From assembly GCF_014145665.1 (NCBI RefSeq), contig NZ_JACHTD010000001.1, forward strand, positions 186,001-250,000: DNA of 64,000 nucleotides. The letters are read 5' to 3'. Positions 43,675-53,170 of the stretch are shown piece by piece. Positions within the stretch are counted from its first letter, which is position 1. Each line of letters begins with the position of its first letter. The stretch is from Myroides sp. NP-2. GTDB taxonomy: Bacteria; Bacteroidota; Bacteroidia; Flavobacteriales; Flavobacteriaceae. The position numbers and the translations under genes are program-made. The notes beneath the pieces are model-generated. The model was given only the letters and a program-made list of their open reading frames with translations, did not search any database and had not been told where the DNA came from.

Positions 43675-44888
43675 ATAATTTAGGAAAGATTGCTTTTTTT
43701 TCTATCGTTATAGGGTTGTACACCGGGACTAGTTTTGCACAAGTAGGCTCAACTACTGTTGAACTGCCAAAGGCACAATCCGATACCCTGGTCGCTCAGG
43801 ATACGATAAAAGTACAAGAAAATCCGTTTAACCCTTTGATGAATTTTTTACCGCGTAAAAACTACGCAGAAGAAGATTTGTTATTGAGTTATATGAATCT
43901 TGGCAGTAGAGAAGACTTGGCTTTTTTTAAACCCGAAGTTTTCGTTGAACGCAGTAAGCCCAAGTACAGTGCTATAAAAACGAAGTTTAATCCGCAAATC
44001 GAACTGTCTGCTATTCCGGTAAACAATGAAATCATTGGATATTGGGAGAAGACAAATAAAGTGGGATTGGATTTTAACCAAATTGCCTTTGTCAATTGGA
44101 GTGCTGGAGGGGATAATTCCATTGCGGGCTTGCTAAAAGGAGATTTTAGCAGAAAGTATATCAAAGGACGTATGATCTGGGATAATACGTTAAACGTGCG
44201 CTATGGGGTAAATAAGCAGTCCGATCGGGAGTTGCGCAAATCGGATGATGTCCTAGAGCTCAACTCTACCTTTGGATATAAATCCTCAGCCGCCTCGGAT
44301 TGGTACTATGTGTCCAAGCTAAATTTTAGAACGCAATTTACTGATGGATTTAACTATCCCAATACAGATAATCCGGTCTCTCGCTGGTTAGCACCTGCTT
44401 ACCTCTTTGTCGGGGTCGGGGGAGAGTATATGGATTCCAAAACCGGAATTAAATACTATATTTCACCACTGACGTATAAAGCAACATTCGTCAATGATCA
44501 AACCTTGGCAGATCAAGGTGCATTTGGTGTCGATCCCGCAATCAAAGACGAGGATGGCAACATACTAAGGCATGGAAAGCGCTCCAAAGCTGAGGTGGGT
44601 CTATTGGTGAGTACAGAATGGAAAAAAGAAGTGTTTAACAATATATTTATTGATACAAAATTGACGTTATACAGTGATTATATCGATCAATTTGGCAATA
44701 TTGATGTCATGTGGGATTTGAAACTGGATATGAAGGTCAATAACTTTGTTCGCGCCAATGTAGGGATTAACTTAATCTATGACGACAACGTAAAAAACAA
44801 AGTGGAACGCGGTGGAGTACAGGTGATTGAAGGACCTAAAATCCAATTTAAACAAACCTTAGGAGTAGGCTTAGTCTATTCGTTTTAA
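43671..44888 (+). CDS. DUF3078 outer-membrane beta-barrel protein
   Basis: Protein of 405 residues with a signal peptide ending GTSFAQ. The DUF3078 body runs from WEKTNKVGLDFNQIAFVNWS (~125) to the end, with aromatic-rich strands and a C-terminal LVYSF typical of outer-membrane barrels. Function unknown; restricted to Bacteroidota as far as I know. The start is a TTG whose last two bases plus A form the dxs stop TGA, so translation is coupled to dxs. No ATG is available near this position that keeps the signal peptide. Confidence 0.85.
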   Translation: MNNLGKIAFFSIVIGLYTGTSFAQVGSTTVELPKAQSDTLVAQDTIKVQENPFNPLMNFLPRKNYAEEDLLLSYMNLGSREDLAFFKPEVFVERSKPKYSAIKTKFNPQIELSAIPVNNEIIGYWEKTNKVGLDFNQIAFVNWSAGGDNSIAGLLKGDFSRKYIKGRMIWDNTLNVRYGVNKQSDRELRKSDDVLELNSTFGYKSSAASDWYYVSKLNFRTQFTDGFNYPNTDNPVSRWLAPAYLFVGVGGEYMDSKTGIKYYISPLTYKATFVNDQTLADQGAFGVDPAIKDEDGNILRHGKRSKAEVGLLVSTEWKKEVFNNIFIDTKLTLYSDYIDQFGNIDVMWDLKLDMKVNNFVRANVGINLIYDDNVKNKVERGGVQVIEGPKIQFKQTLGVGLVYSF

Positions 44889-44905
44889 TTTTATAAATTA
44901 GCGCT

Positions 44906-45604
44906 ATGAAGCATCTTTATTTCCTTTGTTTTTTCTGTTTGATCAGTTCTTTTTCTTTTGCACAACAAGTGGAAGTAGATGAAGTAACCCGTAAACAGGA
45001 TAGCATAGCAGCACTAGATTTTAAGTATAGAGAAGATCAGTTTTACTTTGGAATTTCTCACAATCTAATGCAGGGAAAACCCAAAGGTTATGCTTCTAGT
45101 ACTGTTTCACTTGGGGTTGATTTTGGTTTTTTGAGAGATTTTCCCCTCAATAAAAGCCGAACGATCGCCCTTGCACCGGGTGTTGGATTTTCGTATCAGA
45201 ATTTGCGCAATAACTTTGGTCTAACAGCAGACGGAGCCTATACCGTAGTAGACAATCAAAAGCGAAATAGTCTGTCGCTGCATATGCTAGATTTTCCCCT
45301 TGAATTGCGTTGGCGAAATTCAACCCCTGCTAGCCATAAGTTTTGGCGTGCCTATGTAGGAGTTAAAGCCAGCTATGTTATGGGGAGTCGATTGAAAACA
45401 TCTACAGATGAATACTCGGTAACCTTACGCGGCGATGACAACATCAACAAATGGCTGTTTGGTATGTATGTAGGTGCTGGGTTTAATACTTGGAATTTTT
45501 ACGCCTATTACGGGTTAAATACCATCTACAAAGACGCTCCAATTAAAAACGATCCTGAGAAGTTACGCCTGTTTAAAGTCGGCGTTATCTTTTATATTTT
45601 ATAA
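44906..45604 (+). CDS. PorT-like outer-membrane beta-barrel protein
   Basis: Protein of 232 residues with signal peptide ending FSFAQQ and a mature barrel: GVDFGFLRDFPLNKSR, ALAPGVGFSYQNLRNNF, LDFPLELRWRN, WRAYVGVKASYVMG and a final strand VGVIFYIL. This pattern, with a central DFPLELRWR strand, is that of the PorT family/outer-membrane beta-barrel superfamily; PorT itself belongs to type IX secretion, but assignment to that role is not proved. Third gene of the dxs operon, 17 bp after DUF3078. Confidence 0.8.
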   Translation: MKHLYFLCFFCLISSFSFAQQVEVDEVTRKQDSIAALDFKYREDQFYFGISHNLMQGKPKGYASSTVSLGVDFGFLRDFPLNKSRTIALAPGVGFSYQNLRNNFGLTADGAYTVVDNQKRNSLSLHMLDFPLELRWRNSTPASHKFWRAYVGVKASYVMGSRLKTSTDEYSVTLRGDDNINKWLFGMYVGAGFNTWNFYAYYGLNTIYKDAPIKNDPEKLRLFKVGVIFYIL

Positions 45605-45606
45605 GG

Positions 45607-45631
45607 AAAGAGCTTTCAAGCTCTTTTTTTT
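45607..45631. terminator. Terminator of the dxs operon
   Basis: 9-bp stem AAAGAGCTT / AAGCTCTTT, 2-nt nominal loop (opens to a larger one), then seven T; overlaps the stop of the convergent PAP2-like gene. Confidence 0.85.
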
Positions 45632-46241
45632 ATGGCCGTAAAAGCACCCAACAAGCCAGTTGAGGCAGTAGGCCAATCAACCCACCAACAATCACCTCAT
45701 AGGAGGTATGTGCACGCAAATACAAGCGGGCACTCGCCGTTAATCCCGTGATGAGAATACAACTAATCAACAAAATTAAAGCTGGGGTTTTTTGGTGAAT
45801 GAGCAAAAGCGTGAAGAACGTTAAGCCTCCTGTGAGCATAGCCGTGTGTACGCTGAATTTTTGCCTAAAGATTGCGCCTAGTAACAAAAGGGAGTAGGTG
45901 ACGATTAACCCCCAAAAATACAGCTTTAACTCATAGGCACTATTGTTGTATAATACCAGTGTTTTAAGGACGTAAAGCAAAGCAATATTGATGGCAAATG
46001 GAAAAATGCGCTCTTTGGTATCACTGACCATTACACTGGATTTGAGTACGCGCAAAGAACGCATCAAATAGTAGATAGAGATGGGAATAAAAAAAGTAAC
46101 GATAGCCACTTGACTTAGGATAATGGATAGTTCTATCGGAGTAAAATAGTAGTACTCGATAATAAAATACAACCCAACCGTCTGTAAAGGCAATACTATG
46201 GGATGAAAAAGATAGGAAACAAGTTGAGCTAATTTTTTCAT
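45630..46241 (-). CDS. PAP2-like integral membrane protein
   Basis: Protein of 203 residues with about six membrane helices. Phosphatase-like motifs are partly kept: FSVHTAMLTGG in place of PSGH, and ARLYLRAHTSYEVIVGG, matching SR-x5-H-x3-D with Ala for Ser and Glu for the final Asp. It may be a lipid phosphatase (for example acting on isoprenoid phosphates) or a degenerate, non-catalytic member. Located 65 bp downstream of rpoN on the same strand. Confidence 0.75.
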   Translation of the reverse strand: MKKLAQLVSYLFHPIVLPLQTVGLYFIIEYYYFTPIELSIILSQVAIVTFFIPISIYYLMRSLRVLKSSVMVSDTKERIFPFAINIALLYVLKTLVLYNNSAYELKLYFWGLIVTYSLLLLGAIFRQKFSVHTAMLTGGLTFFTLLLIHQKTPALILLISCILITGLTASARLYLRAHTSYEVIVGGLIGLLPQLACWVLLRP

Positions 46242-46306
46242 AATTGCCGACCATTTTTAGCGGTATCGTTTGTTTTTCAGTCTTTTTTAATCTGATTTTC
46301 CGTTTT

Positions 46307-47761
46307 TTAAATTCTCTTTCTCATACGCGCAACGGGAATATCCAGTTGTTCGCGGTATTTTGCAATCGTTCGCCTTGCAATGGGATAGCCTTTTTCTTTG
46401 AGTAATTCAGCTAATTTATCATCAGGATATGGTTTTTTCTTGTCCTCTTCTGAGATAATCGTTTCCAATATTTTTTTGATTTCAATGGTTGATACTTCTT
46501 CTCCTTGGTCGTTCATCATTGCTTCAGAGAAGAAGTTTTTGATCAATTTCGTTCCATAGGGAGTTTCGACGTATTTGCTGTTGGCAACACGAGAAATAGT
46601 AGAAATATCTAGGCCAACTAAATCGGCGATATCTTTGAGAATCATCGGTTTTAGTTTAGTTTCATCTCCAGTTAAAAAATATTCTTCTTGGTAGTGTACA
46701 ATGGCGCTCATTGTCACATATAACGTTTCTTGACGCTGTTTGATGGCGTCGATAAACCACTTAGCCCCATCTAACTTTTGCTTGATGAATTGTACGGCGT
46801 CTTTTTGAGAAGCACTGGCTTGTGTTGAGTCTTTATAGGTCTGCAACATCTCTTGGTAATCACGAGAAATGTGAAGTTCAGGCGCATTTCGATTGTTTAA
46901 GGTCAATTCAATTTCGCCATCGACAATTTTGATTGTAAAATCGGGAATGACCTGTTCGATATATCGATTGGTACCAGTATAGGCCCCCCCGGGTTTGGGG
47001 TTGAGTTTTTCAATTTCGTCAATCGCTTTGCGCAATTGATCTTTGGTAATATTGTAGCGCGACAACAACTTGTCGTAATGTTTTTTGGTAAAGGCATCGA
47101 ATTGATTTTCAATGATATCTTTGGCTACTGTAATGGCGTCGGTTGGAGTTTTGTGTTTGAGTTGCAACAATAAACACTCTTGTAGGTTACGTGCACCCAC
47201 TCCGATCGGTTCTAATTCGTGTACAAGAGCTAGGATCTGTTCTACCGTTTCTGTATCGGTATAAACACCTTGAGTAAACGCAAGATCATCAACGATGTCT
47301 TGAACCTCTCTGCGGAGATAGCCCATTTCATCAACACTGCCCACTAAAAATTCTGCAATGATGCGCGCCTCTTCCGAAAGGATAAAGGTGTTTAATTGAT
47401 TGATGAGGTTTTGGTGAAATGATTCTGTTGCAATAATTGGGGCTTCATAGTCCTCATCATCCGAACTGTAGTTGTTCGCCTGTAATTTATAATCGGGAAT
47501 TTCATCATCGCTCAAGTAGTCATCAATATTGATGTCTTCTGCGTCGATGCGCTCGCTGTCAAAATCGTCGAACTCATTGTCCAAGCTATCAAACTCATCA
47601 GTTGAATCTTCTTTACCTGTTTCTAAAGCGGGATTTTCAATTAACTCCTCTTTCAACCGTTGTTCAAAGGCTAAAGTAGGTAATTGAATCAGCTTCATCA
47701 ACTGGATTTGTTGAGGAGATAGTTTTTGGGATAGTTTAAGTTGTAAACTTTGTTTTAGCAT
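46307..47761 (-). CDS. rpoN: RNA polymerase sigma-54 factor
   Basis: Alternative sigma factor of 484 residues needing AAA activators. Region I is Gln/Leu-rich (MLKQSLQLKLSQKLSPQQIQ, start). Region II is strongly acidic (~50-105). The core-binding and HTH parts follow, and the RpoN box is near the end as RRTIAKYREQL. It starts 112 bp after asnS and its upstream region holds a perfect 15-bp inverted repeat. A PAP2-like gene follows. Confidence 0.96.
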   Translation of the reverse strand: MLKQSLQLKLSQKLSPQQIQLMKLIQLPTLAFEQRLKEELIENPALETGKEDSTDEFDSLDNEFDDFDSERIDAEDINIDDYLSDDEIPDYKLQANNYSSDDEDYEAPIIATESFHQNLINQLNTFILSEEARIIAEFLVGSVDEMGYLRREVQDIVDDLAFTQGVYTDTETVEQILALVHELEPIGVGARNLQECLLLQLKHKTPTDAITVAKDIIENQFDAFTKKHYDKLLSRYNITKDQLRKAIDEIEKLNPKPGGAYTGTNRYIEQVIPDFTIKIVDGEIELTLNNRNAPELHISRDYQEMLQTYKDSTQASASQKDAVQFIKQKLDGAKWFIDAIKQRQETLYVTMSAIVHYQEEYFLTGDETKLKPMILKDIADLVGLDISTISRVANSKYVETPYGTKLIKNFFSEAMMNDQGEEVSTIEIKKILETIISEEDKKKPYPDDKLAELLKEKGYPIARRTIAKYREQLDIPVARMRKRI

Positions 47762-47784
47762 GCTAAATAAAATTAACGAAATAA

Positions 47785-47849
47785 AAATGTTTACTTTTAA
47801 TCATTGTTCTTCCTAATTTACAGAAAAAAAACGATAAAAGTAAACATTT
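47785..47849. repeat. Perfect 15-bp inverted repeat upstream of rpoN
   Basis: AAATGTTTACTTTTA at 47785-47799 and its exact reverse complement at 47835-47849, with 35 bp between. Lies between the asnS stop and the rpoN start. The loop is too long for a standard terminator. Confidence 0.75.
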
Positions 47850-47872
47850 AAAGGGTTTCTTTTTATGAATAA

Positions 47873-49306
47873 TTAAAACGCTGCATTTTGAGGCGTTCTA
47901 GGGAAAGGAATCACGTCTCTGATGTTTGTCATTCCAGTAACGAATAGCACTAAACGCTCGAATCCTAGTCCAAATCCACTGTGTGGAGCTGTACCGAATT
48001 TACGCGTGTCTAGGTACCACCATAGTTCCTCTTTATCAATGCCCATTTTCTCAATTTTGTCCAATAAAACCTCATAGCGTTCCTCGCGTTCTGAACCACC
48101 TACAATTTCTCCAATTCCAGGGAATAAGATATCCATAGCGCGAACCGTTTTACCATCTTCATTCATACGCATGTAGAAGGCTTTGATATCTGCAGGATAA
48201 TCAAATAAGATTACCGGACATTTGAAGTGTTTTTCAACTAAATAACGCTCGTGCTCACTTTGTAAATCAGCACCCCATTCTTCAATGATATAGTTGAACT
48301 TCTTGTTTTTATTCGGTTTAGACGCTTTTAAAATATCAATAGCTTCTGTATAACTAACGCGCTTGAAATTGTTTTCTGTGATAAAGCGAAGTTTTTCAAG
48401 CAAAGCCATTTCACTGCGTTCTGCTTGTGGTTTATTCTTTTCTTCCTCTAGTAAACGAGTTTGTAAAAAGGCTAAATCATCCGGACATTTTTCTAGGGTG
48501 TAGTTGATTACATACTTGATGAAATCTTCTGCTAGATCCATGTTGTCCGCCAATTTGTTGAAGGCAACTTCAGGTTCAATCATCCAGAATTCAGCTAAGT
48601 GACGCGAAGTATTTGAGTTTTCTGCGCGGAAAGTAGGTCCGAAGGTATAAACCGAACCAAGTGCCATGGCATAGGTCTCTGCTTCTAGCTGTCCTGAAAC
48701 CGTTAGATTCGTCGCCTTTCCAAAGAAGTCTTCAGAAAAATCAACGCTTCCATCCTCTTTTTTTGGCAGCTTATTTAAATTGAAATTTGTTACTTTAAAC
48801 ATTTCTCCAGCACCTTCTGCATCCGAACCCGTGATGATCGGCGCATTGAAGTAGAAGAAACCATTGTCTTGGAAATACTTGTGTACCGCGTACGATAACG
48901 TACTTCTTACACGCATAATCGCACCAAAAATATTCGTTCTAATTCGCAAATGCGCATTTTCACGTAAAAACTCTAAAGAGTGTTTTTTCGGCTGAATTGG
49001 GTATTCCTCTGGATTCGATTCACCATAAACTTTTAAGTTTTCAACTTGGATTTCTACATTTTGCCCAGCTCCTCTACTTTCAATTAAGGTACCTCTTACA
49101 GAAATAGCTGCTCCTGTGTGAATCTTTTTTAATAACTCAGCAGGAAACTTATCTAAGTCAACAACACATTGAATGTTATTGATTGTCGATCCGTCATTTA
49201 AAGCAATAAATTGGTTGTTTCTAAATGTTTTTACCCAGCCTTTCGCTTTTACTTCATGCAAAAGTGCCTTTCCGGTAAGCAGATCGATAATTTTGGTGTG
49301 TTTCAT
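47873..49306 (-). CDS. asnS: Asparaginyl-tRNA synthetase
   Basis: Class II aminoacyl-tRNA synthetase of 477 residues. N-terminal OB-fold anticodon domain ([20 protein letters not shown], ~18-40), then catalytic motif 2 ([20 protein letters not shown], ~225) and motif 3 ([16 protein letters not shown], ~445). The [19 protein letters not shown] end and the absence of an Asp-tRNA insertion favour AsnRS over AspRS. A -7 box TACATTTG lies at 49368-49361. Confidence 0.96.
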   Translation of the reverse strand: MKHTKIIDLLTGKALLHEVKAKGWVKTFRNNQFIALNDGSTINNIQCVVDLDKFPAELLKKIHTGAAISVRGTLIESRGAGQNVEIQVENLKVYGESNPEEYPIQPKKHSLEFLRENAHLRIRTNIFGAIMRVRSTLSYAVHKYFQDNGFFYFNAPIITGSDAEGAGEMFKVTNFNLNKLPKKEDGSVDFSEDFFGKATNLTVSGQLEAETYAMALGSVYTFGPTFRAENSNTSRHLAEFWMIEPEVAFNKLADNMDLAEDFIKYVINYTLEKCPDDLAFLQTRLLEEEKNKPQAERSEMALLEKLRFITENNFKRVSYTEAIDILKASKPNKNKKFNYIIEEWGADLQSEHERYLVEKHFKCPVILFDYPADIKAFYMRMNEDGKTVRAMDILFPGIGEIVGGSEREERYEVLLDKIEKMGIDKEELWWYLDTRKFGTAPHSGFGLGFERLVLFVTGMTNIRDVIPFPRTPQNAAF

Positions 49307-49360
49307 TTTTGATTATATTTTTATTACCTAGTAGATCAAATCTTTGAATTGAAATACGAA

Positions 49361-49368
49361 CAAATGTA
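49361..49368 (-). promoter_or_regulatory. -7 box TACATTTG of asnS
   Basis: Exact TANNTTTG on the minus strand, 54 bp before the asnS start; the TTG is not at a normal distance. Confidence 0.45.
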
Positions 49369-49513
49369 CTAAAAAAACAATAGATATTGATGTAAATAAA
49401 CGGGTTATTCATCAAAGATTACACACCAAAACTAGCTTTTTATATGGTTTTGAATTGGCGTTCATTTGAAAAGTAGAAGAAGTAGCTTAAAATATCAGAA
49501 AAGTATATAAATT

Positions 49514-49543
49514 AAAAAAGCCCGCATCAGCGGGCTTTCTTTA
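49514..49543 (-). terminator. pyrH-frr terminator
   Basis: 9-bp stem AAAGCCCGC / GCGGGCTTT with loop ATCA; A-run on the left gives U's for the leftward transcript. Overlaps the frr stop. Confidence 0.85.
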
Positions 49544-50104
49544 TACTTTAAGAATTTCTTCTTCTTTTCTCACTAAGATTTCATCAATCTTTTTCACAAA
49601 AGCATCTGTTAACTTTTGTACTTGCTCTTCAGCTTCTTTACAAACGTCTTCAGAAACACCATTTTTTTCTTCTTTTTTGATATCGTTGTTAGCGTCTTTA
49701 CGCGCATTTCGAATACCAATTTTGGCATCTTCTGTTTCTGCTTTAGCCTGTTTTACTAATTCTTTACGTCTTTCTTCTGTTAACGCAGGAATATTGATGA
49801 TAATGTTTTCTCCATTATTCATTGGATTCAACCCAAGATTGGCAATCATAATTGCTTTTTCAATTGGTTGTAACATGCTTTTCTCCCATGGAGTAACAGT
49901 TAACGTACGTGCATCGGGAACGTTTACACTCGCTACTTGAGAAAGTGGCGTTTGAGAACCGTAGTAGTCCACAAAAACACTACCAAGCATTTGCGGTGAT
50001 GCTTTTCCTGCACGAATATTTAATAACGATTTTTCTAAGTGAGCAATAGAACCGTCCATTGCCTCTTTTGCACTCGCAATAATTAAATCGATTTCTTCTG
50101 TCAT
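49541..50104 (-). CDS. frr: Ribosome recycling factor
   Basis: Protein of 187 residues, normal length, that with EF-G splits post-termination ribosomes. Signature parts: LEKSLLNIRAGKASPQMLG (~24), VNVPDARTLTVTPWEKSML (~83) and PALTEERRKELVKQAK (~125), all helical. It is 8 bp after pyrH, the standard pyrH-frr order. Confidence 0.97.
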   Translation of the reverse strand: MTEEIDLIIASAKEAMDGSIAHLEKSLLNIRAGKASPQMLGSVFVDYYGSQTPLSQVASVNVPDARTLTVTPWEKSMLQPIEKAIMIANLGLNPMNNGENIIINIPALTEERRKELVKQAKAETEDAKIGIRNARKDANNDIKKEEKNGVSEDVCKEAEEQVQKLTDAFVKKIDEILVRKEEEILKV

Positions 50105-50112
50105 AACGTTTA

Positions 50113-50832
50113 TTAATTAAGGTTTACGGAAACAGTAGTTCCTACTGTATCATCTCCTTTGCAAACTTTTAGTAAATTATTTTCTTTATTCATGTCGAAT
50201 ACCACAATAGGTAATTCGTTTTCTCTACTCAAGGTAAATGCTGTGGTGTCCATGACATTCAATCCTTTAGTTAGTACGTCGCTAAAAGTGATTTTTTCAA
50301 ATTTAACTGCTGTAGGATCTTTTTCTGGATCTGCATTGTACACGCCGTCAACACGTGTTCCTTTTAAAATAACATCGGCATTGATTTCAACGCCGCGCAA
50401 TACAGCCGCTGTATCAGTTGTGAAGTAAGGGTTTCCTGTTCCTGCACCAAAAATAACAATACGTCCTTTTTCTAAGTGACGAACCGCTCTTCGCTTGATG
50501 TAAGGCTCAGCTACTGCTTCGATTTTTAAGGCTGTTTGCAAACGAGTAAGCATGCCCGCATCTTCTAATGCGCCTTGAAGTGCCATACCGTTGATGATGG
50601 TAGCAAGCATCCCCATATAATCGCCTTGAACGCGATCCATACCCACACTTGCACCAGCTACTCCTCTAAAAATATTACCACCACCAATAACAATAGCTAT
50701 TTCAACACCCAAATCATGTACTTTTTTTACTTCAGCTGCGTACTCAGCTAATCTCTTAGGGTCAATGCCATATTGATTCTCTCCCATTAAAGCTTCTCCA
50801 CTTAATTTAAGCAGAATTCTTTTATATTTCAT
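50113..50832 (-). CDS. pyrH: UMP kinase
   Basis: Amino-acid-kinase-fold enzyme of 239 residues making UDP from UMP. It starts [17 protein letters not shown], then has the Gly-rich [10 protein letters not shown] (~55) and the nucleotide region [20 protein letters not shown] (~135). An in-frame ATG nine codons upstream (50859) adds residues not seen in the family, so the start at 50832 is chosen. Followed by frr at 8 bp. Confidence 0.96.
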   Translation of the reverse strand: MKYKRILLKLSGEALMGENQYGIDPKRLAEYAAEVKKVHDLGVEIAIVIGGGNIFRGVAGASVGMDRVQGDYMGMLATIINGMALQGALEDAGMLTRLQTALKIEAVAEPYIKRRAVRHLEKGRIVIFGAGTGNPYFTTDTAAVLRGVEINADVILKGTRVDGVYNADPEKDPTAVKFEKITFSDVLTKGLNVMDTTAFTLSRENELPIVVFDMNKENNLLKVCKGDDTVGTTVSVNLN

Positions 50833-50878
50833 GGATATGATATTTTTAAAGTTTTGCAAATATAAAGATTATATACTA

Positions 50879-51673
50879 CTATAAAATAGCTTTTGCGAAT
50901 TTATCCTGATGAATTTTAAAGGTTCTCGCTGCCGCTTGGTATCCCAACTCAAATATTTCATCCATCCGCTGCTTATTGCGCTCAAAGGTTGAATATTGTG
51001 TAATGTGATGGGATTCAATTAACCAATCGCATAAAGCTGATTGGGTTCGATTGTGATTAGCAGCCATTAAATCATAGGCGCGAATCGCAACCGAGCGCAG
51101 TGAATTGAGGTTTTTCTTCTCCAGCTGTTCGATCGGACATACATTGCTCCCGATTAAAAAGTCGCAGTCCTTTCGAATTAAATCTGTCGCAAAATTATTG
51201 AGGATCCCACCATCACTGAACAATTGATCGTCAATCGTATGAGGAGAAAATATAGCAGGAAACGCACTGGAAGCCAGTATAGCGTCGATTACTCGGGTAG
51301 TAGGACTAAACACGTGGACTTCCCCTTTGGCAATATCAGTGGTATTCACCAATACTTTGATCGGCAAGTCATCGAGGGTACGGTTTTCGAACACGGAAAA
51401 CAAATACTTTTCAAATGCATTCGAATCAATAAGTCCCGCTTTCTTAAACGTGAAAAAATGCCAATTTAAAATATTGACCGACTTGAAAAAATCCAAAATT
51501 TCACGTGGAGTCAAGCCCATTGCATACAAGCAGGCTACAATTGAACCTGCGCTTGTTCCTGCCAAGATTTTAGGTTGAATTTCTTGTTCTACTAAAAAGG
51601 AAAGAACACCTGCATGTGCAATCCCCTTATAGCCACCTCCAGACAAAGCCAAACCTATTTTAGGTGTGATCAT
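50879..51673 (-). CDS. Patatin-like phospholipase
   Basis: Serine lipid acyl hydrolase of 264 residues with no signal peptide. The oxyanion loop is GLALSGGGYKGIAHAGVL (~6), the nucleophile elbow GTSAGS (~40), and the catalytic Asp in SDGGILNNF (~155), giving the Ser-Asp dyad of the patatin family. Lies upstream of pyrH on the same strand with 46 bp between; co-transcription is possible. Substrate unknown. Confidence 0.92.
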   Translation of the reverse strand: MITPKIGLALSGGGYKGIAHAGVLSFLVEQEIQPKILAGTSAGSIVACLYAMGLTPREILDFFKSVNILNWHFFTFKKAGLIDSNAFEKYLFSVFENRTLDDLPIKVLVNTTDIAKGEVHVFSPTTRVIDAILASSAFPAIFSPHTIDDQLFSDGGILNNFATDLIRKDCDFLIGSNVCPIEQLEKKNLNSLRSVAIRAYDLMAANHNRTQSALCDWLIESHHITQYSTFERNKQRMDEIFELGYQAAARTFKIHQDKFAKAIL

Positions 51674-51684
51674 AAATAAAAGTA

Positions 51685-51716
51685 TTGAAAGATTTGTGTT
51701 TAAAAGATTAACTTTG
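51685..51716 (+). promoter_or_regulatory. Promoter of the thioredoxin-like gene
   Basis: TTG (51685-51687), 21-nt spacer, TAACTTTG (51709-51716), 27 bp before the ATG. Confidence 0.65.
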
Positions 51717-51743
51717 AATTCAAACTAATAAAATTACACAAAA

Positions 51744-52346
51744 ATGAACAAAGTCGACCAAAATGTATTGAATAATAGTTTTACGTATGATGCATTTCGT
51801 TCCTATGTAACAGAGGCTTTGCAAAATAATCCGGAGAAACTCCAACTAACAGCTGATTATTTGCCTTATGCTGAATTAAATGAAGCGCGCTTGCATCGCT
51901 TGGACAAAACCCTAAACGTAGAGCCTGAAGTGGCAGAAGTTATGGAAAATCTTAACAAGGAGTACATCTGGTTAGTGATTTCTGAGAGTTGGTGCGGGGA
52001 TGCTGCTCAATCGGTACCTATGTTGAATAAAATGGCTGCTATTACCGATAAAGTGGATTTGCGCATTGTGTTTCGCGATCAAAATTTAGATCTGATGGAT
52101 CAATACCTTACCAATGGAGGAAGAGCGATTCCCAAGTTGCTAATTGTCAATAAAGAAAGTAGAGAAGTACTTGGTGATTGGGGACCTCGCCCTGCTGATG
52201 CGGTACAGTTGGTCAACGACTACAAAGCAGAACACGGCAAGTTTGACGAAGATGGAATCATTGCGTTAAACAAATGGTATACAAAAAATAAAGGTCAACA
52301 AGTGCAACAAGAAGTGGCTGCGCTGATGACCGATATTGATCAATAA
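51744..52346 (+). CDS. Thioredoxin-like protein with a single active-site Cys
   Basis: Protein of 200 residues, cytosolic (no signal). The thioredoxin fold is seen from ~60, with the active-site stretch ESWCGDAAQSVPMLN: the first Cys of WCxxC is kept and the second is Ala (CGDA). The cis-Pro region follows (GGRAIPKLLIVNKE, ~128). With one Cys it cannot do ordinary disulfide exchange; a monothiol, bacilliredoxin-like or peroxidatic role is possible. Single-gene unit with a good promoter. Confidence 0.85.
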   Translation: MNKVDQNVLNNSFTYDAFRSYVTEALQNNPEKLQLTADYLPYAELNEARLHRLDKTLNVEPEVAEVMENLNKEYIWLVISESWCGDAAQSVPMLNKMAAITDKVDLRIVFRDQNLDLMDQYLTNGGRAIPKLLIVNKESREVLGDWGPRPADAVQLVNDYKAEHGKFDEDGIIALNKWYTKNKGQQVQQEVAALMTDIDQ

Positions 52347-52362
52347 AGTAATAATACAATCA

Positions 52363-52992
52363 CTATTGTACGATAGGTCCGACAATAGTGATGTTTTTGG
52401 ACAAAGACATCCCTGCAGGATTGCATCCTAATGCACCTTCAGGGATGACTTGACCTAATTTCTCAAAGTAATCCGCCCAAACGGGGAAAGTTTCTCCTGT
52501 ATATTTTGAACGATACGTCATCGGATAAAGGTGAAAGAACTCTTTGTTTTTATTCGCCGATTTAAAGGCGTCGTACAGCAATTCTGAACAATAGTATTTG
52601 CCGTTGGCATAGAGGTAATTGTCGTCATAGGGAGTGCCAATTTGTTGTAAGGCAAAGGCCTTCGCTTGGGGAATTAACTTCTCATATCGCGCTAATAGCC
52701 TTCCCAAATACATCGTTTCTGGTGTTTTGGCTAAAAATTCATTCAATGGGGTGAGGCAAACTTCTGGCCAAGTGGCTTCAATCACTTGAAGGGATCCTTC
52801 GTGCTCAACGACCATTCCAATGTGGTTAAAATTTAATCCTTCGTGTCCAAAGGTCACTTCGTTAATCGCATCACATAGAGGACCACATTTTAGGTTTTGA
52901 AAGATTAAATCTCCTTCTTTAAACGTCGTTTTTTGGGCGTAGCTCATGGTGCAAAGCAACCCAAGTAAAGCAATTATTTTTCTCATATTCAT
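52363..52992 (-). CDS. YiiX-type permuted papain-like hydrolase
   Basis: Secreted enzyme of ~209 residues of the NlpC/P60 superfamily, YiiX/YebB group. Signal peptide RKIIALLGLLCTMSYAQ, then FKEGDLIFQNLKCGPLCDAI, the His in NFNHIGMVVEHEG, and the catalytic Cys in GKYYCSELLYDAF, the circularly permuted order. Substrates are probably acylated peptides or cell-wall material. Two Met (52992, 52986) are possible starts. A farther one at 53112 lies upstream of the promoter (53035-53005) and lacks a signal-like start, so it is rejected. Confidence 0.85.
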   Translation of the reverse strand: MNMRKIIALLGLLCTMSYAQKTTFKEGDLIFQNLKCGPLCDAINEVTFGHEGLNFNHIGMVVEHEGSLQVIEATWPEVCLTPLNEFLAKTPETMYLGRLLARYEKLIPQAKAFALQQIGTPYDDNYLYANGKYYCSELLYDAFKSANKNKEFFHLYPMTYRSKYTGETFPVWADYFEKLGQVIPEGALGCNPAGMSLSKNITIVGPIVQ

Positions 52993-53004
52993 TTGTCGTT
53001 TGTA

Positions 53005-53035
53005 CAAAAATAGAACTATCCCCCTAGATAAACAA
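53005..53035 (-). promoter_or_regulatory. Promoter of the YiiX-type gene
   Basis: TTG (53035-53033), 20-nt spacer, TATTTTTG (53012-53005) on the minus strand, just before the start codons at 52992/52986. Confidence 0.65.
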
Positions 53036-53170
53036 TCGAAGAGGCCAAGGTTTAGTCGAGGAAAAAGCCTTTTTTTTGAATTGTTAAAGTTTATAAAATG
53101 ATTCGATCTCAACTAGTGACGAACTGTAATTAATTGTATATTAGGTGGATTAACCATAAAAATATACTAT

